Shown: one piece after another, positions 31,306 through 40,140 of the stretch
Layout of the letters: each line of letters begins with the position of its first letter
Numbering within the stretch: the stretch's first letter is position 1
Source: Thermomonas sp.
Lineage (GTDB): Bacteria; Pseudomonadota; Gammaproteobacteria; Xanthomonadales; Xanthomonadaceae
DNA: 64,000 bases
Assembly: GCA_020692565.1 (NCBI GenBank)
Contig: JAIMKJ010000003.1
Location: forward strand, 106,749-170,748
Direction: 5' to 3'
The notes under the pieces: generated by a model
What the model saw: the letters and a program-made list of their open reading frames with translations, nothing else
Databases searched by the model: none
What the model was told of the DNA's origin: nothing
Translations under genes and position numbers: made by a program

Positions 31306-31570
31306 ATCGGCCATCATCGACGTCATCCGCAACATCCTGCGCGAGGATCTCGACCTGAGCCTGCATGGCGACGTCATCGCCATCGACGCATCGCTCGGCG
31401 ATGACGGCCTCGCACTGGATTCGGTCACGATGGCCGAATTCATCAATGCACTGGAAACCCGGTTCGATATCCGCATCCTCGACGAGGACCTCGATGGGGC
31501 GAACTTCGCGACAGTGGGCAGCGTGGCCGCCCTCGTGCTGCTGCGCGCAGAGGACAAGGTCGCGACATGA
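31298..31570 (+). CDS. Acyl carrier protein
   Basis: A 90-residue stand-alone carrier protein. The phosphopantetheine site is Ser42 in LALDSVTMAEF, after the usual acidic helix I (VIRNILREDLDL). Acidic overall. It overlaps the ligase by 8 bases and the radical SAM gene by 4, so the three are coupled. It is distinct from the fatty-acid ACP by sequence (GLALDSV rather than GADSLDTV) and by context. Confidence 0.92.
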   Translation: MDKSAIIDVIRNILREDLDLSLHGDVIAIDASLGDDGLALDSVTMAEFINALETRFDIRILDEDLDGANFATVGSVAALVLLRAEDKVAT

Positions 31571-32967
31571 AGGCCATCGATCTGACCCTCGCGCCCGAGG
31601 CTTCGCCGCCCGACACGACCCTGGCCCGCGACATACCGCGGCCGGCTGCGGCGCTGGTGTCCGACTATCGCGACGAGCCGCCCAACCGCGACGGCTTCGT
31701 GGTCGCGTGGCCACCGCAGCGTTACTGGAAGCCGGCCGCCGAGGTCGAAAGCGCGGCGCGCACAACCCGCACCGATGCGCCGCTGCACCTGTATTTCCAC
31801 ATCCCGTTCTGCCTGCAGCGCTGCCGATACTGTTTCTTCAAGATCGAAGTGCTCTCCGACTCGTCGCACGCCGTGCGCGAACGCTACGTCGATGCGCTGT
31901 GCGCCGAGCTGGAGCAGATCGCCGACGCGCATGCGCTGCGTGGCCGGCGGGTGCAGACGATCTATTTCGGCGGCGGCACCCCGAGCGTGCTGCAGCCCGA
32001 GCAGCTCGGGCGCATCCGGCGCTCGATCGAGCGCTGCTTCGCGATCGCCGAAGACCTGGAATTCGTGTTCGAAATCGAACCGATCACGCTCAACAACCGG
32101 ATGATCGACGGCCTCGCGGACCTGGGCGTCACCCGCATCAGTTTCGGCATCCAGTCCTTCGACGACCGGGTGGTGGCGCTGACCGGACGACACGACACGG
32201 AAGAGAAAAACGCGAGGGCCATCCGCCGGGCGATGGACGCGGGCGTCGTGGTCAACGTCGACCTGCTCTCCGGCCTGGAAGGGGACACCACCGACAGCTG
32301 GCGGCACTCCGTGGAGCGCGCGATCGCGCTGGAAGCGCACGCGGTCACCATCTACAAACTGGAGTTGTATTCCAATGCGCGCTACATGGCCGACCTGCGC
32401 CGCGGCACGCTGTCGCTGCCCGGACCCGAGGAGGAACTGGCGTTGGCGCGCTGGGGGTTGGACCGGCTGCGTGAAACCGGTTACCGGCCTTCGACCTATT
32501 TCACCTTCACGCGGGAAGGCCGCTACGCGCAGCGCCACATCATCGCGCGCTGGCGTGGCGAGGACATGTACGGCATCGGCGCATCGGCGTTCGGCTGCAT
32601 CGACGGCGTGTCGCGCCAGAACGTCAGCGAGATCGACGAGTACCTGGCGCGGATCGAAAACGGCCGCAGCGCGACCCAGCGCGCGCTGGCGCTGACCGAC
32701 GTCGACCACAGGATGCGCGACCTGGTGATGGGCCTGAAGACGACCGAAATCGATCTTGTCGCCTATCGCGAACGCCACGGGGTCGATCCTGCCGTCCTGC
32801 TCGCCGAAGACATCGCCTGTCTGATCGGGAAGGGCCTGCTCGAGCGCGCGGACGATCGCCTGCGATTGACCGACGAGGGCGTGCTGTACGGCGACTACTG
32901 CGGCCGTTACCTCGGGGCGGCGATGCGTCGCCTGCAGTACGGGGACTGCAGGCCGATCCGGGCCTGA
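31567..32967 (+). CDS. HemN/HemW-like radical SAM enzyme
   Basis: A 466-residue radical SAM protein. The [4Fe-4S] cysteines are Cys82, Cys86 and Cys89 in FCLQRCRYCFF (CxxxCxxC). The SAM-binding GGGTPS follows at about residue 136 in IYFGGGTPSVL, and a HemN C-terminal-like domain runs from about residue 370 (VDHRMRDLVMGLKTTEIDL). The residue after the third Cys is Phe, and the fourth Cys of true HemN (CxC) is missing, as in HemW and class C radical SAM methyltransferases/cyclopropanases. Its place between an ACP and sulfotransferases argues for a carrier-bound substrate rather than heme. Methylation or C-C bond formation is possible; I cannot choose. Confidence 0.88.
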   Translation: MKAIDLTLAPEASPPDTTLARDIPRPAAALVSDYRDEPPNRDGFVVAWPPQRYWKPAAEVESAARTTRTDAPLHLYFHIPFCLQRCRYCFFKIEVLSDSSHAVRERYVDALCAELEQIADAHALRGRRVQTIYFGGGTPSVLQPEQLGRIRRSIERCFAIAEDLEFVFEIEPITLNNRMIDGLADLGVTRISFGIQSFDDRVVALTGRHDTEEKNARAIRRAMDAGVVVNVDLLSGLEGDTTDSWRHSVERAIALEAHAVTIYKLELYSNARYMADLRRGTLSLPGPEEELALARWGLDRLRETGYRPSTYFTFTREGRYAQRHIIARWRGEDMYGIGASAFGCIDGVSRQNVSEIDEYLARIENGRSATQRALALTDVDHRMRDLVMGLKTTEIDLVAYRERHGVDPAVLLAEDIACLIGKGLLERADDRLRLTDEGVLYGDYCGRYLGAAMRRLQYGDCRPIRA

Positions 32968-32987
32968 GCGGGAGGCGCGCCGACATC

Positions 32988-33755
32988 ATGCTGATCACCC
33001 CGGATTTCGTGTTCGTACACATGCCCAAGACCGGTGGCAGTTTCGTCGCCAGGATGCTGCGGATGGCCTACGGCGACCGCGCGGCCGAGTACGGGCACAA
33101 GCACGCGACCTGCGAAGAGATCCCGTCCTCCGAGCGCGGCAAGCCGATCCTGTCGGTCGTGCGTTCGCCGTGGGATCGTTACGTGTCCCAGTATCACTAC
33201 GGCTGGTGGAAGACGCATCCGGAGGCGTACTGCGACACAGCGCCGATCCTGCGCGACCACCCGACCTACCCGCAGGTCGGCTTCGACGCCTTCGTCCGCA
33301 TCGCCAACGCGCATTTCGTCAATGCGCATCGCGGCGTCGCCACCGGCTTCGTCAATGCCCGACTGCCTGCGGAACACGCTCCCGGCTGGCACACCGAACA
33401 ATTCGTCCGCTTCTTCTGCCGGTCGCCGCGCGACGCCTTCGCTGCGATCGGCCCCGAGCAACGGGCGAGCGGACGGCTGGCGGATCACGAGTATCCGGTG
33501 CGCTTCCTGCAGACCGAGCGGCTCAATCGCGACCTGTCGCGCGCGCTCGGCGATTGCCTCGGCGATGACCCGCAGGCACAAGCACTGCGCGAACGCATCG
33601 AACAACACGCGCCGGTGCTGCCTGACGAGGCCTACGAGCAACGCCAGAATCGCGGGACGATCGACTATTACGAGCCGGCACTGATCGACTTCGTCCGCCG
33701 ACGCGAGGCGTTCCTGTTCGGACGGTTTCCGCACTACCGCGAGATCGCCGCATGA
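32988..33755 (+). CDS. Sulfotransferase family protein (first)
   Basis: A 255-residue PAPS-dependent sulfotransferase. The 5'-phosphosulfate loop is HMPKTGGSFVARML near residue 11 and the 3'-phosphate site is SVVRSPWDRYVSQYHYG near 56. The P-K-T-G-G pattern is that of the Sulfotransfer_2 group, which act on sugars and some small molecules. It lies 20 bp after the radical SAM gene, and its stop overlaps the SDR start. It probably transfers sulfate to a hydroxyl of the pathway product. Confidence 0.85.
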   Translation: MLITPDFVFVHMPKTGGSFVARMLRMAYGDRAAEYGHKHATCEEIPSSERGKPILSVVRSPWDRYVSQYHYGWWKTHPEAYCDTAPILRDHPTYPQVGFDAFVRIANAHFVNAHRGVATGFVNARLPAEHAPGWHTEQFVRFFCRSPRDAFAAIGPEQRASGRLADHEYPVRFLQTERLNRDLSRALGDCLGDDPQAQALRERIEQHAPVLPDEAYEQRQNRGTIDYYEPALIDFVRRREAFLFGRFPHYREIAA

Positions 33756-34483
33756 ATATCGCACCGAACACCGTGGAAGCGGTCTCCGTCGTCGGCCCCG
33801 GGCGCGTGGCGCTGGTGAGCGGCGGCAACCGCGGCATCGGGCTCGCCGTGTGCGAGGCACTCGCCCGCTCCGGCACCCGGGTGTACCTGGGGTGCCGCGT
33901 CCCGGAGGAAGGCGCCGCCGCGATCGCACGTCGCGGGATCGCGGGCGCGACCCCGCTGGCGCTGCAGCTGACCGACCCTGGATCGATCGAAGCGGCGATC
34001 GCGCGGATCGCCGGGGAATCCGCCGGATTGGACGCACTGGTCAACAATGCCGGCGTGTCGCGCGGCATCCGCGACGCGCCCGGCACGGAACCGATGACGA
34101 AGGCGCGCGAGGCCTTCGAGGTCAATTTCTTCGGTGCCTGGCAATTGATCCAGCACGCGCTGCCGCTGATGCGAGGACGCACGGGTGCGCACATCGTCAA
34201 TGTCTCCAGCGGCCACGGCTGTGTCGCCAAGGTCCAGGGCAACAATCTGGGCTATCGAGGATCGAAGGCGGCACTGAACATGCTGACGCTCGCCTTCGCC
34301 CATGAATTGGCCGGGACCGGCATCCGGATCAACGCGATGACCCCCGGATGGGCCCGCACCCGGCTCGGCGGCATCGGCGCGCCGCGCACGCCCGAGCAGG
34401 GCGCGGACACCATTCTCTGGCTGCTGCAAGGCGGCGGCGGGCACGGCGGCTTCTACAAGGACAGGGAACCGTTTCCGTGGTGA
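33752..34483 (+). CDS. Short-chain dehydrogenase/reductase
   Basis: A 243-residue classical SDR. The NAD(P) motif is SGGNRGIGLAV near residues 24-34, then LVNNAGVSRG near 90. The catalytic Ser is in VNVSSGHG near 153, and Tyr168/Lys172 in YRGSKAALN. The Arg after the glycine motif and the CR segment at the end of strand 2 (YLGCRVPEEG) favour NADPH. Overlaps of 4 bases on both sides place it inside the operon. It would reduce a ketone or oxidise an alcohol on the pathway intermediate. Confidence 0.9.
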   Translation: MNIAPNTVEAVSVVGPGRVALVSGGNRGIGLAVCEALARSGTRVYLGCRVPEEGAAAIARRGIAGATPLALQLTDPGSIEAAIARIAGESAGLDALVNNAGVSRGIRDAPGTEPMTKAREAFEVNFFGAWQLIQHALPLMRGRTGAHIVNVSSGHGCVAKVQGNNLGYRGSKAALNMLTLAFAHELAGTGIRINAMTPGWARTRLGGIGAPRTPEQGADTILWLLQGGGGHGGFYKDREPFPW

Positions 34484-35358
34484 ACGCCGGCCCCAACCTG
34501 TTCATCATCGGCGCGCCGCGATGCGGCACGACGTCACTGTATGCGGCACTCAAGCAGCACCCCGCCGTGTACGCCTCGGTGCTCAAGGAACCACATCATT
34601 ACGCCGGGGATTTGCCGTCCCAGCCACACACGGTCCACGATCGCGACGATTATCTGACCCTGTTCCGCGGCAGCGAACACCATCGCTACCGCGCCGAGGC
34701 GTCGGTCTGGTATCTCTACAGCGCGATGGCGGCCGACGCGATCGCCGATGCCCATCCCGACGCGCGCGTGGTCGTGCTGCTGCGCGACCCGGTCGAAATG
34801 GCGCTGAGTCTGCACGCGCTGTATCTGCGCACCGGGAACGACGCCGACGCCGACGCCGATCGGGCGCTGCTGCGCGATCGCGCGGCCGCGTTCGACGGCA
34901 CTTATTTCCCCTTCGGCCTGCACTATCGCGGCCTGCTGCGCTTCGATCGCGCGCTCGCGCACTGGCGCGCCCGGTTCGACCCCATGCGCCTCCGGGTCCT
35001 GTTCTACGAAGAGTTCTATGCCGATCCCGCCGCGGCCTTCGGCGATCTGTGCGCATGGCTGGAGATCGATCCCGCCGCGCCGGTGCGTTTCGATCATGCC
35101 GGCGCGGCGGCGGCCGTGCGGATGACCGCATTGCGACAGTTGCGGGCGCTGCCCGCGCACCTGCGCGCGAAACTCAACCCGCAGGCGGTCCATTGGCATG
35201 CAGGGGCGCGCAACGCGCCGGTGTCGCCGCAGACCCGTGCACGGCTGCAGGAAGAAGCCGCGGCCGGATTCGCGTCGCTGCGCGCGCAGCTGGGCCGGCC
35301 GCTGCCTGCGGCCTGGAACATCGGGGAGGCGCGTGCCGATGTCGGCGTCGGGGGATAA
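34480..35358 (+). CDS. Sulfotransferase family protein (second)
   Basis: A 292-residue sulfotransferase of a different subgroup from the first: LFIIGAPRCGTTSLYAALKQ at the N-terminus (5'-phosphosulfate loop, R-C-G-T-T) and VVVLLRDPVEMALSLHALY near 100-118 (3'-phosphate site). The start is GTG at 34480, overlapping the SDR stop as GTGA; a GTG at 34477 is equally in frame. It contains a small Asp-Ala repeat from (GACGCC)3 at 34840-34857. Two dissimilar sulfotransferases in one operon suggest two sulfation sites or two acceptors. Confidence 0.85.
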   Translation: MNAGPNLFIIGAPRCGTTSLYAALKQHPAVYASVLKEPHHYAGDLPSQPHTVHDRDDYLTLFRGSEHHRYRAEASVWYLYSAMAADAIADAHPDARVVVLLRDPVEMALSLHALYLRTGNDADADADRALLRDRAAAFDGTYFPFGLHYRGLLRFDRALAHWRARFDPMRLRVLFYEEFYADPAAAFGDLCAWLEIDPAAPVRFDHAGAAAAVRMTALRQLRALPAHLRAKLNPQAVHWHAGARNAPVSPQTRARLQEEAAAGFASLRAQLGRPLPAAWNIGEARADVGVGG

Positions 35359-36034
35359 CGCACGGCAGCGCGAAGCCGTGAAACTGCTGGGCGCGATGCA
35401 GCGCGAGATCGGCGACATCCACGGCGAGCCGATGCTGCACCGCTTCCGGCGCTGGCGCAGCGTGCGCAGCCCGGAGCTGCGGATGGAGCAACGGCCGCAC
35501 GATCCGGCCTGGGCCACGCAATTCGATGCCGCCGCGAGGGACATTTCGACCGCGCTCACGGGCATCGCCCACGCCCTGCATCATGTCGGCAGCACGTCCG
35601 TGCCCGGGCTGGATTCGAAACCGATCATCGACATGCTGCTGCCGGTGCGGCGGCGCGAGGATCTCGCCCGCGTCGGCTCGGCGCTGATCGACATCGGCTA
35701 TGCCGACTGGGGCAACAGCCCGGGGCACCCCGATGCCGACTGGTACTGGCACGCGCAGCGCGAACCCGTGCAGCGCGTGGTGCATCTGTGCCTTGCCGAC
35801 TGCCCGTGGCTGACCGGGGCATTGAACTTCCGCGACTACCTGCGCGCCTTCCCCGCGAAACGCAACGAGTATGCCGCCATGAAGCGCCGTCTCGTGCTGG
35901 AAGACGGCGGCGACAACGTCCTGTATTCGCTGCGCAAATCCGCGCTGCTGTTCCGCATCAATCTCGAAGCCAACGCCTGGCGGGCCTCGGACGCTTCCGG
36001 AGCTGCTGCCGCCGACGGCGACGCACCGGGCTGA
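35339..36034 (+). CDS. GrpB-like nucleotidyltransferase-fold protein
   Basis: A 231-residue protein of the GrpB/UPF0157 family (nucleotidyltransferase fold). The signature HHVGSTSVPGLDSKPIIDML at about residues 82-101 is present, then FRDYLRAFPAKRNEYAAMK. An N-terminal 45-residue helical extension (LLGAMQREIGDIHGEPML) is unusual. Biochemical role of the family is largely unknown. It overlaps the second sulfotransferase by 20 bases, so it belongs to the operon and may add a nucleotide or similar group, or modify a protein of the pathway. Confidence 0.85.
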   Translation: MSASGDNARQREAVKLLGAMQREIGDIHGEPMLHRFRRWRSVRSPELRMEQRPHDPAWATQFDAAARDISTALTGIAHALHHVGSTSVPGLDSKPIIDMLLPVRRREDLARVGSALIDIGYADWGNSPGHPDADWYWHAQREPVQRVVHLCLADCPWLTGALNFRDYLRAFPAKRNEYAAMKRRLVLEDGGDNVLYSLRKSALLFRINLEANAWRASDASGAAAADGDAPG

Positions 36035-36195
36035 GATCGCCCTCCGCAGCGGCCATCCCGACTCTCGTCACGCCCGCGATGGCGACAACGACCACCAGAT
36101 CGCCGACCGCACCCTTCGCGCCCGACGCACTTCCGCCCGGCCGGGCGACGCCGCATCATGCGACCATGATTTCTTCCCACGCAGGACCCCCGACC

Positions 36196-36798
36196 ATGCG
36201 CAAGCGCATCGCCATATCGCTCCTCGCGCTCGGACTGGCCGCCGGCAGCGCACAGGCCCAGGACTTCACGTTCGGCTGGAATCCGCGCAGCGGCGACGTG
36301 TGGGTGGACACCTGGCTGGGCGACATGAACCGCTACGGCGGCCGTTATCGCGACCCGTTCGTCGACGAACTCGTCCGCTACCACGGCGCCCCGCGCGATC
36401 TGGTGGTGGAATTGCTGACCCAGCGCCGCTGGGCGCCGGGCGATGTCTACTTCGCCTGCGCCCTGGCCAGACTGGCCGGCAGGCCGTGCCGCTATGTGGT
36501 CGATCTGTGGGAGCGCGACCACGGCCAGGGCTGGGGTGCGATGGCCCAGCAACTCGGCATCAAGCCGGGCTCGGCCGAATTCCACAGGTTGAAACGCGGC
36601 ATGGTGCCGACCTACGACCGCTGGGGCCGGCCGATCGAGATCGACCGCGATCTGGAACGCGACTTCCCCGGCCGCGGCAAAGGTCCGAAACATGGCGACG
36701 ACCCGCGCGAGCATGGCCCCGGACGCGGCGGCAAAGGCCAGGGTCATCCCGGCAACGGCGGCGGGAAAGACAAAGGCAAGGGCAAAGGCAAGGACTGA
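36196..36798 (+). CDS. Exported protein with Gly/Lys-rich tail
   Basis: A 200-residue protein with a clear signal peptide (ISLLALGLAAGSAQAQ). A globular part from about 25 to 140 (ELVRYHGAPRDLVVELLTQR, CRYVVDLWERDHGQGWGAMA) is followed by a 50-residue Gly/Lys/His/Asp-rich disordered tail ending in a Lys-Gly run. The family is not recognised; such proteins are common in xanthomonads. The ATG at 36196 starts at the signal peptide. Confidence 0.75.
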   Translation: MRKRIAISLLALGLAAGSAQAQDFTFGWNPRSGDVWVDTWLGDMNRYGGRYRDPFVDELVRYHGAPRDLVVELLTQRRWAPGDVYFACALARLAGRPCRYVVDLWERDHGQGWGAMAQQLGIKPGSAEFHRLKRGMVPTYDRWGRPIEIDRDLERDFPGRGKGPKHGDDPREHGPGRGGKGQGHPGNGGGKDKGKGKGKD

Positions 36799-36802
36799 AG
36801 CC

Positions 36803-37201
36803 ATGACTGCGGCCGATACGATCCATCGCGGCGGCTGTCATTGCCGCCGCGTCCGCTTCGAAGTCGACGCGCCAGCGACGATCGAAGCGCTCGACTGCAA
36901 CTGCTCGATCTGCCGGATGACCGGCTTCCTGCATCTGATCGTGCCGGCCACGCGCTTCCGGCTGCTGACCGGCGAGGACGCGCTGATCGAATACCGCTTC
37001 AATACCGGCGCTGCGCGGCATCTGTTCTGTCGTCACTGCGGCGTGAAGGCGTTCTACGTGCCGCGCAGTCATCCCGATGGATTCAGCGTCAACGTCCGCT
37101 GCATCGATGCGGGCACCATCGAAGACATCGCCATCTCGGCATTCGACGACAACGACCGTGATACCGCGACGGCGGCGGTCGCGCATCTGTCGAAAGCGTA
37201 A
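36803..37201 (+). CDS. GFA-family (CENP-V/Mss4-like fold) protein
   Basis: A 132-residue zinc-binding protein of the glutathione-dependent formaldehyde-activating (GFA) family. Zinc ligands: GGCHCRRVRFEV near the N-terminus, CNCSICRMTG at about 33-42, and FCRHCGVKAFYVP near 75. Many members have no proven formaldehyde activity, so the function is only family-level. Starts 5 bp after the preceding stop. Ends with TAA. Confidence 0.9.
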   Translation: MTAADTIHRGGCHCRRVRFEVDAPATIEALDCNCSICRMTGFLHLIVPATRFRLLTGEDALIEYRFNTGAARHLFCRHCGVKAFYVPRSHPDGFSVNVRCIDAGTIEDIAISAFDDNDRDTATAAVAHLSKA

Positions 37202-37259
37202 GCCTCGGCGCTTGTTGAAATCCGCCGATGGAACCGGCAGATTCTTTCCAAACAGACGC

Positions 37260-37988
37260 TTATCGCGCGCCGCTGCGGCACTCCGAGATCGTCATCCGGT
37301 AAGGGATGTAGAGCAGCAACTCCGCCGCAGAGGCACGCTCCCACTGGACCCGGCTGTTCAGCCCATCGATCTGCACCTTGCAGTCCAGCGCCATCGCGTC
37401 CATCAGCCGCTTCGAATCCTTGGCGATCGCATCGATCAGTTCGTAACGGAAACGCTCCGGCTTGTTCATGACCAGCGCGGTATCGCCCTTGATGTCGATC
37501 TCGGTACGCCCGACCTTGTCGGCGCTGCGCACGAAACGGCGCATCTCGGCGATGATCGCCTCGGCCTTGGCGGGGTCGCCGCCGATGCCGACGCGGATCT
37601 ACAGCGACACGTGATTGGTATCGGGACGCTTGCCGTCCTGCTCCAGATCGATCCGGTAATTGTCCCGATTGAGCGCGACCCGGTATTCGTCGACGTAGAA
37701 CACCACATACCGACCGCCCGCGGACGCGATCAGCTTCGCGATGGTTTCGTGGATCTCGCGCTTGCGCATCTCCGCATCGCGGCTGTCGTTGCCCAGCACG
37801 ATGGTCTGCAGCAGATAATCCCCGGGCTTGGTCAGCGATACCGCGGGGGTATCGAGCAGATCGTCGTAACCGATCCTCGAGCCGGTGACTACCACGGTAT
37901 CCAGTTGGTCGGAGGAATCGCTGTCTTGAGCGACCGAGGGGAGCGCCAAAGCGCACAGACCAAGCAATAGCATCGACTTGCGAAACAT
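37260..37988 (-). pseudogene. Exported protein gene interrupted by an in-frame TAG
   Basis: From the ATG at 37988 (AAGGG 8-12 bases upstream) the frame encodes a signal peptide (SMLLLGLCALALPSVAQ), a TonB-box-like LDTVVVTGSRIGYDD, and a mixed alpha/beta region that stops at codon 130 (TAG, 37601-37599). The same frame then continues without a shift for 112 codons (IRVGIGGDPAKAEAII to TISECRSGAR, TAA). Sequence character is the same on both sides of the TAG, so one base change (for example CAG or TAC to TAG) explains it. No domain is firmly recognised. The TonB-box-like segment without any beta-barrel is curious. It could be a true pseudogene, a sequencing error or a read-through gene. Confidence 0.75.
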
Positions 37989-38202
37989 GATGACGCCCTT
38001 GAATGGTCGAGCTTCGATCTTGTACTGCCGTCGGGGCTGGGGCAAGCACCGCAGGGCGGAACCGCCGAAGGCCATTCGGCCATGACCTATCGGTGTCCTC
38101 AGAGGCAGCATTCCGCGCCGACCAAGAGCGCTTCGGACCAATCGTATGCCGTTACCATGCAGCCACGGTGCCAGCCCGGCACGCTGGAAAGGATCTTGTT
38201 CC

Positions 38203-39876
38203 ATGCGACATATCCGCCTGACGCTTGCCCTTGCCGCGGCACTGACCCCACTTGCCGCAGACGCCGCGATACCCCCCGAACCCACCGAATTCGCGCGCTA
38301 TGCGGAAACGATGCTGGCCGAAGCCTACCGCCCGGACGCACCCGGCGTGGCGGTGCTCGTGATGCGTGGCGATGAAGTGTTGTATCGGGGCGCGCGCGGC
38401 GAAGCCGACGTCGAGGCCGACGTGCCGCTGAAGCCGGAGGACCGGTTCCGCATCGCCTCGGTGACCAAGCAGATCGCCGCGGCCGGACTGTTGACGCTGA
38501 TCGATGCCGGCAAGGTGTCGCTGGACGATCCGCTATCGAAATACCTGCCCGACTATCCCGGCGGCGCAGGCATCACGGTGCATCAATTGCTCAACCACAC
38601 GTCCGGCATCAAGAGTTACACCGAGATACCGGGACTGTTTGAAGGGCCCATCCAGCGCGACCTCACGACCGCACAGCTGGTGGGCTACTTCAAGGATCAA
38701 ACGCCCGCGTTCGCGCCCGGCGAAGCCTGGGCGTACAACAACTCCGGCTATGTGCTCGTCGGCGCCGTCATCGAAGCGGCCAGTGGCCAGCCCTGGCATG
38801 AATACCTCGGGCAAGCGCTGTTCAAGCCGCTCGGCATGAAGGACACCGGATACGGCGCCGACCCCGCCGTCGTCGCGCGTCAGGTCAAGGGTTACACCAC
38901 GGGCGACAAGGCCCCGGCGCCGGCGCTGCAGATCAGCATGACGCAACCGCATGCGGCAGGCGCCCTGGTGTCGACCGTCGACGACCTTGCGCGCTGGAAT
39001 CGCGCCTTGCACGAGGGACGAGTTCTCAAGCCTGCCACCTACGCCCGCATGATCACGCCGTCCGGCAAGGCGACGGAGGCCGGCTACGGGTACGGCATCC
39101 AGACATCCAGCGTGAAGGGCTCCCCCGTGTTGCAGCACAGTGGCGGCATCCCCGGCTTCACGTCCTTCCTGACGTATGTCCCGGGTGCGGATGTCAGCGT
39201 GGTCGTGCTGCACAACAGTGAGACCCCTTCCCCGGGGCAGGAAACCGGCTCGATCGCACGCCGCCTTGCCGCAGCCGCCTTGGGCGAGCCGTATCCGGCA
39301 GTCAAGCCGGTCGTCGTGGATGTCGCGGTGCTCAGGCAGTACGAGGGCGTGTATCGCGTCGACGAGACCGCGACGCGCACCGTGCGCGTCGTCGACGGGA
39401 AGTTGACCGTCCGGCGCACCGACCGGGCACGCGAGGAACTCACGGCCATCGCAGACGACACATTCCTGTATTCCGATGGCTTCAACCGTATCCGGTTCGA
39501 ACGCGACGCGACGGGAAAAGTCACCGCCATGCGCTTCTGGGCCGAGGGCGAAGGCGAGGGCGCGGTCGCCGAGCTCACGGGGGAAGCGTTGCCGGTAGCC
39601 ATCGCGCTTCCACGCGAGGCGCTCGAGCGCCTGATCGGCATATACAGATCAAAAGACGCGGAGATGAGCATCGTGCGGGAGGGCGAGGCGATCAGCGGCC
39701 ATATCAAGGGCCAGCCGCAGGGCGTGCCGTTCGTGGCCATCGCACCCAACCGCTTCACGGGCGACATCGTGGGCGCTGAACTCATGTTTGCGCCCGAAAC
39801 CGGCCCGGCCCGGAGCGTCACGCTGCGGCAATGGGGCAATACGATGGTGTTCGAGCGCGTACCGGCAGTGGAATGA
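38203..39876 (+). CDS. Class C beta-lactamase-family serine hydrolase
   Basis: A 557-residue exported protein. Signal peptide (LTLALAAALTPLAADAA), then a serine beta-lactamase/PBP fold: SVTK (SxxK) in RIASVTKQIAAAG near 88, YNN (YxN) in WAYNNSGYVLVG near 182, and HSGG in LQHSGGIPGF near 312. A C-terminal domain of about 150 residues (LRQYEGVYRVDE, LERLIGIYRSKD) has two DUF3471-like repeats. Such proteins are usually D-amino-acid peptidases or esterases rather than resistance enzymes. The ATG at 38203 follows AAAGGATC and starts the signal peptide. Confidence 0.88.
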   Translation: MRHIRLTLALAAALTPLAADAAIPPEPTEFARYAETMLAEAYRPDAPGVAVLVMRGDEVLYRGARGEADVEADVPLKPEDRFRIASVTKQIAAAGLLTLIDAGKVSLDDPLSKYLPDYPGGAGITVHQLLNHTSGIKSYTEIPGLFEGPIQRDLTTAQLVGYFKDQTPAFAPGEAWAYNNSGYVLVGAVIEAASGQPWHEYLGQALFKPLGMKDTGYGADPAVVARQVKGYTTGDKAPAPALQISMTQPHAAGALVSTVDDLARWNRALHEGRVLKPATYARMITPSGKATEAGYGYGIQTSSVKGSPVLQHSGGIPGFTSFLTYVPGADVSVVVLHNSETPSPGQETGSIARRLAAAALGEPYPAVKPVVVDVAVLRQYEGVYRVDETATRTVRVVDGKLTVRRTDRAREELTAIADDTFLYSDGFNRIRFERDATGKVTAMRFWAEGEGEGAVAELTGEALPVAIALPREALERLIGIYRSKDAEMSIVREGEAISGHIKGQPQGVPFVAIAPNRFTGDIVGAELMFAPETGPARSVTLRQWGNTMVFERVPAVE

Positions 39877-40044
39877 CTTTCCGGTAGCAAGACCAGCTGC
39901 CGGCCGGTTCGCGACGACGTTCTGGCCGATGGCGTCGTCGAGGATGCGGGAGTGATTCGTGCCTGCGTCTTGCGTGATCGCATCCATGATTCGTCGCCCG
40001 GATATTCGGGCGTTTGAGCGGGCGATGATCTGCGCTTCGACGAA

Positions 40045-40080
40045 GAGCCCCGCTCTCGCCTGCGGCGAGAACCGGGCTAC
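40045..40080 (-). repeat. GTAG-headed palindrome
   Basis: On the minus strand it begins GTAGCCCGGTTCTCGC and has a CTCGCC/GGCGAG hairpin around TGC. The layout is that of xanthomonad GTAG repeats. Confidence 0.55.
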
Positions 40081-40140
40081 GAGGCTGAAGCGGTCTGGTC
40101 GGTCGCGGGCGCCATCCATGCCTTTCGACCCATGTGATTA

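Noticed and set aside
30325..32778. 817-codon open frame on the minus strand in the biosynthetic operon
   Set aside because: Antisense shadow of the ligase, ACP and radical SAM genes; composition is that of other shadow frames.
39649..40119. 156-codon minus-strand frame behind the serine hydrolase
   Set aside because: Half of it is opposite the hydrolase and the rest crosses a REP-like palindrome; no ribosome binding site.
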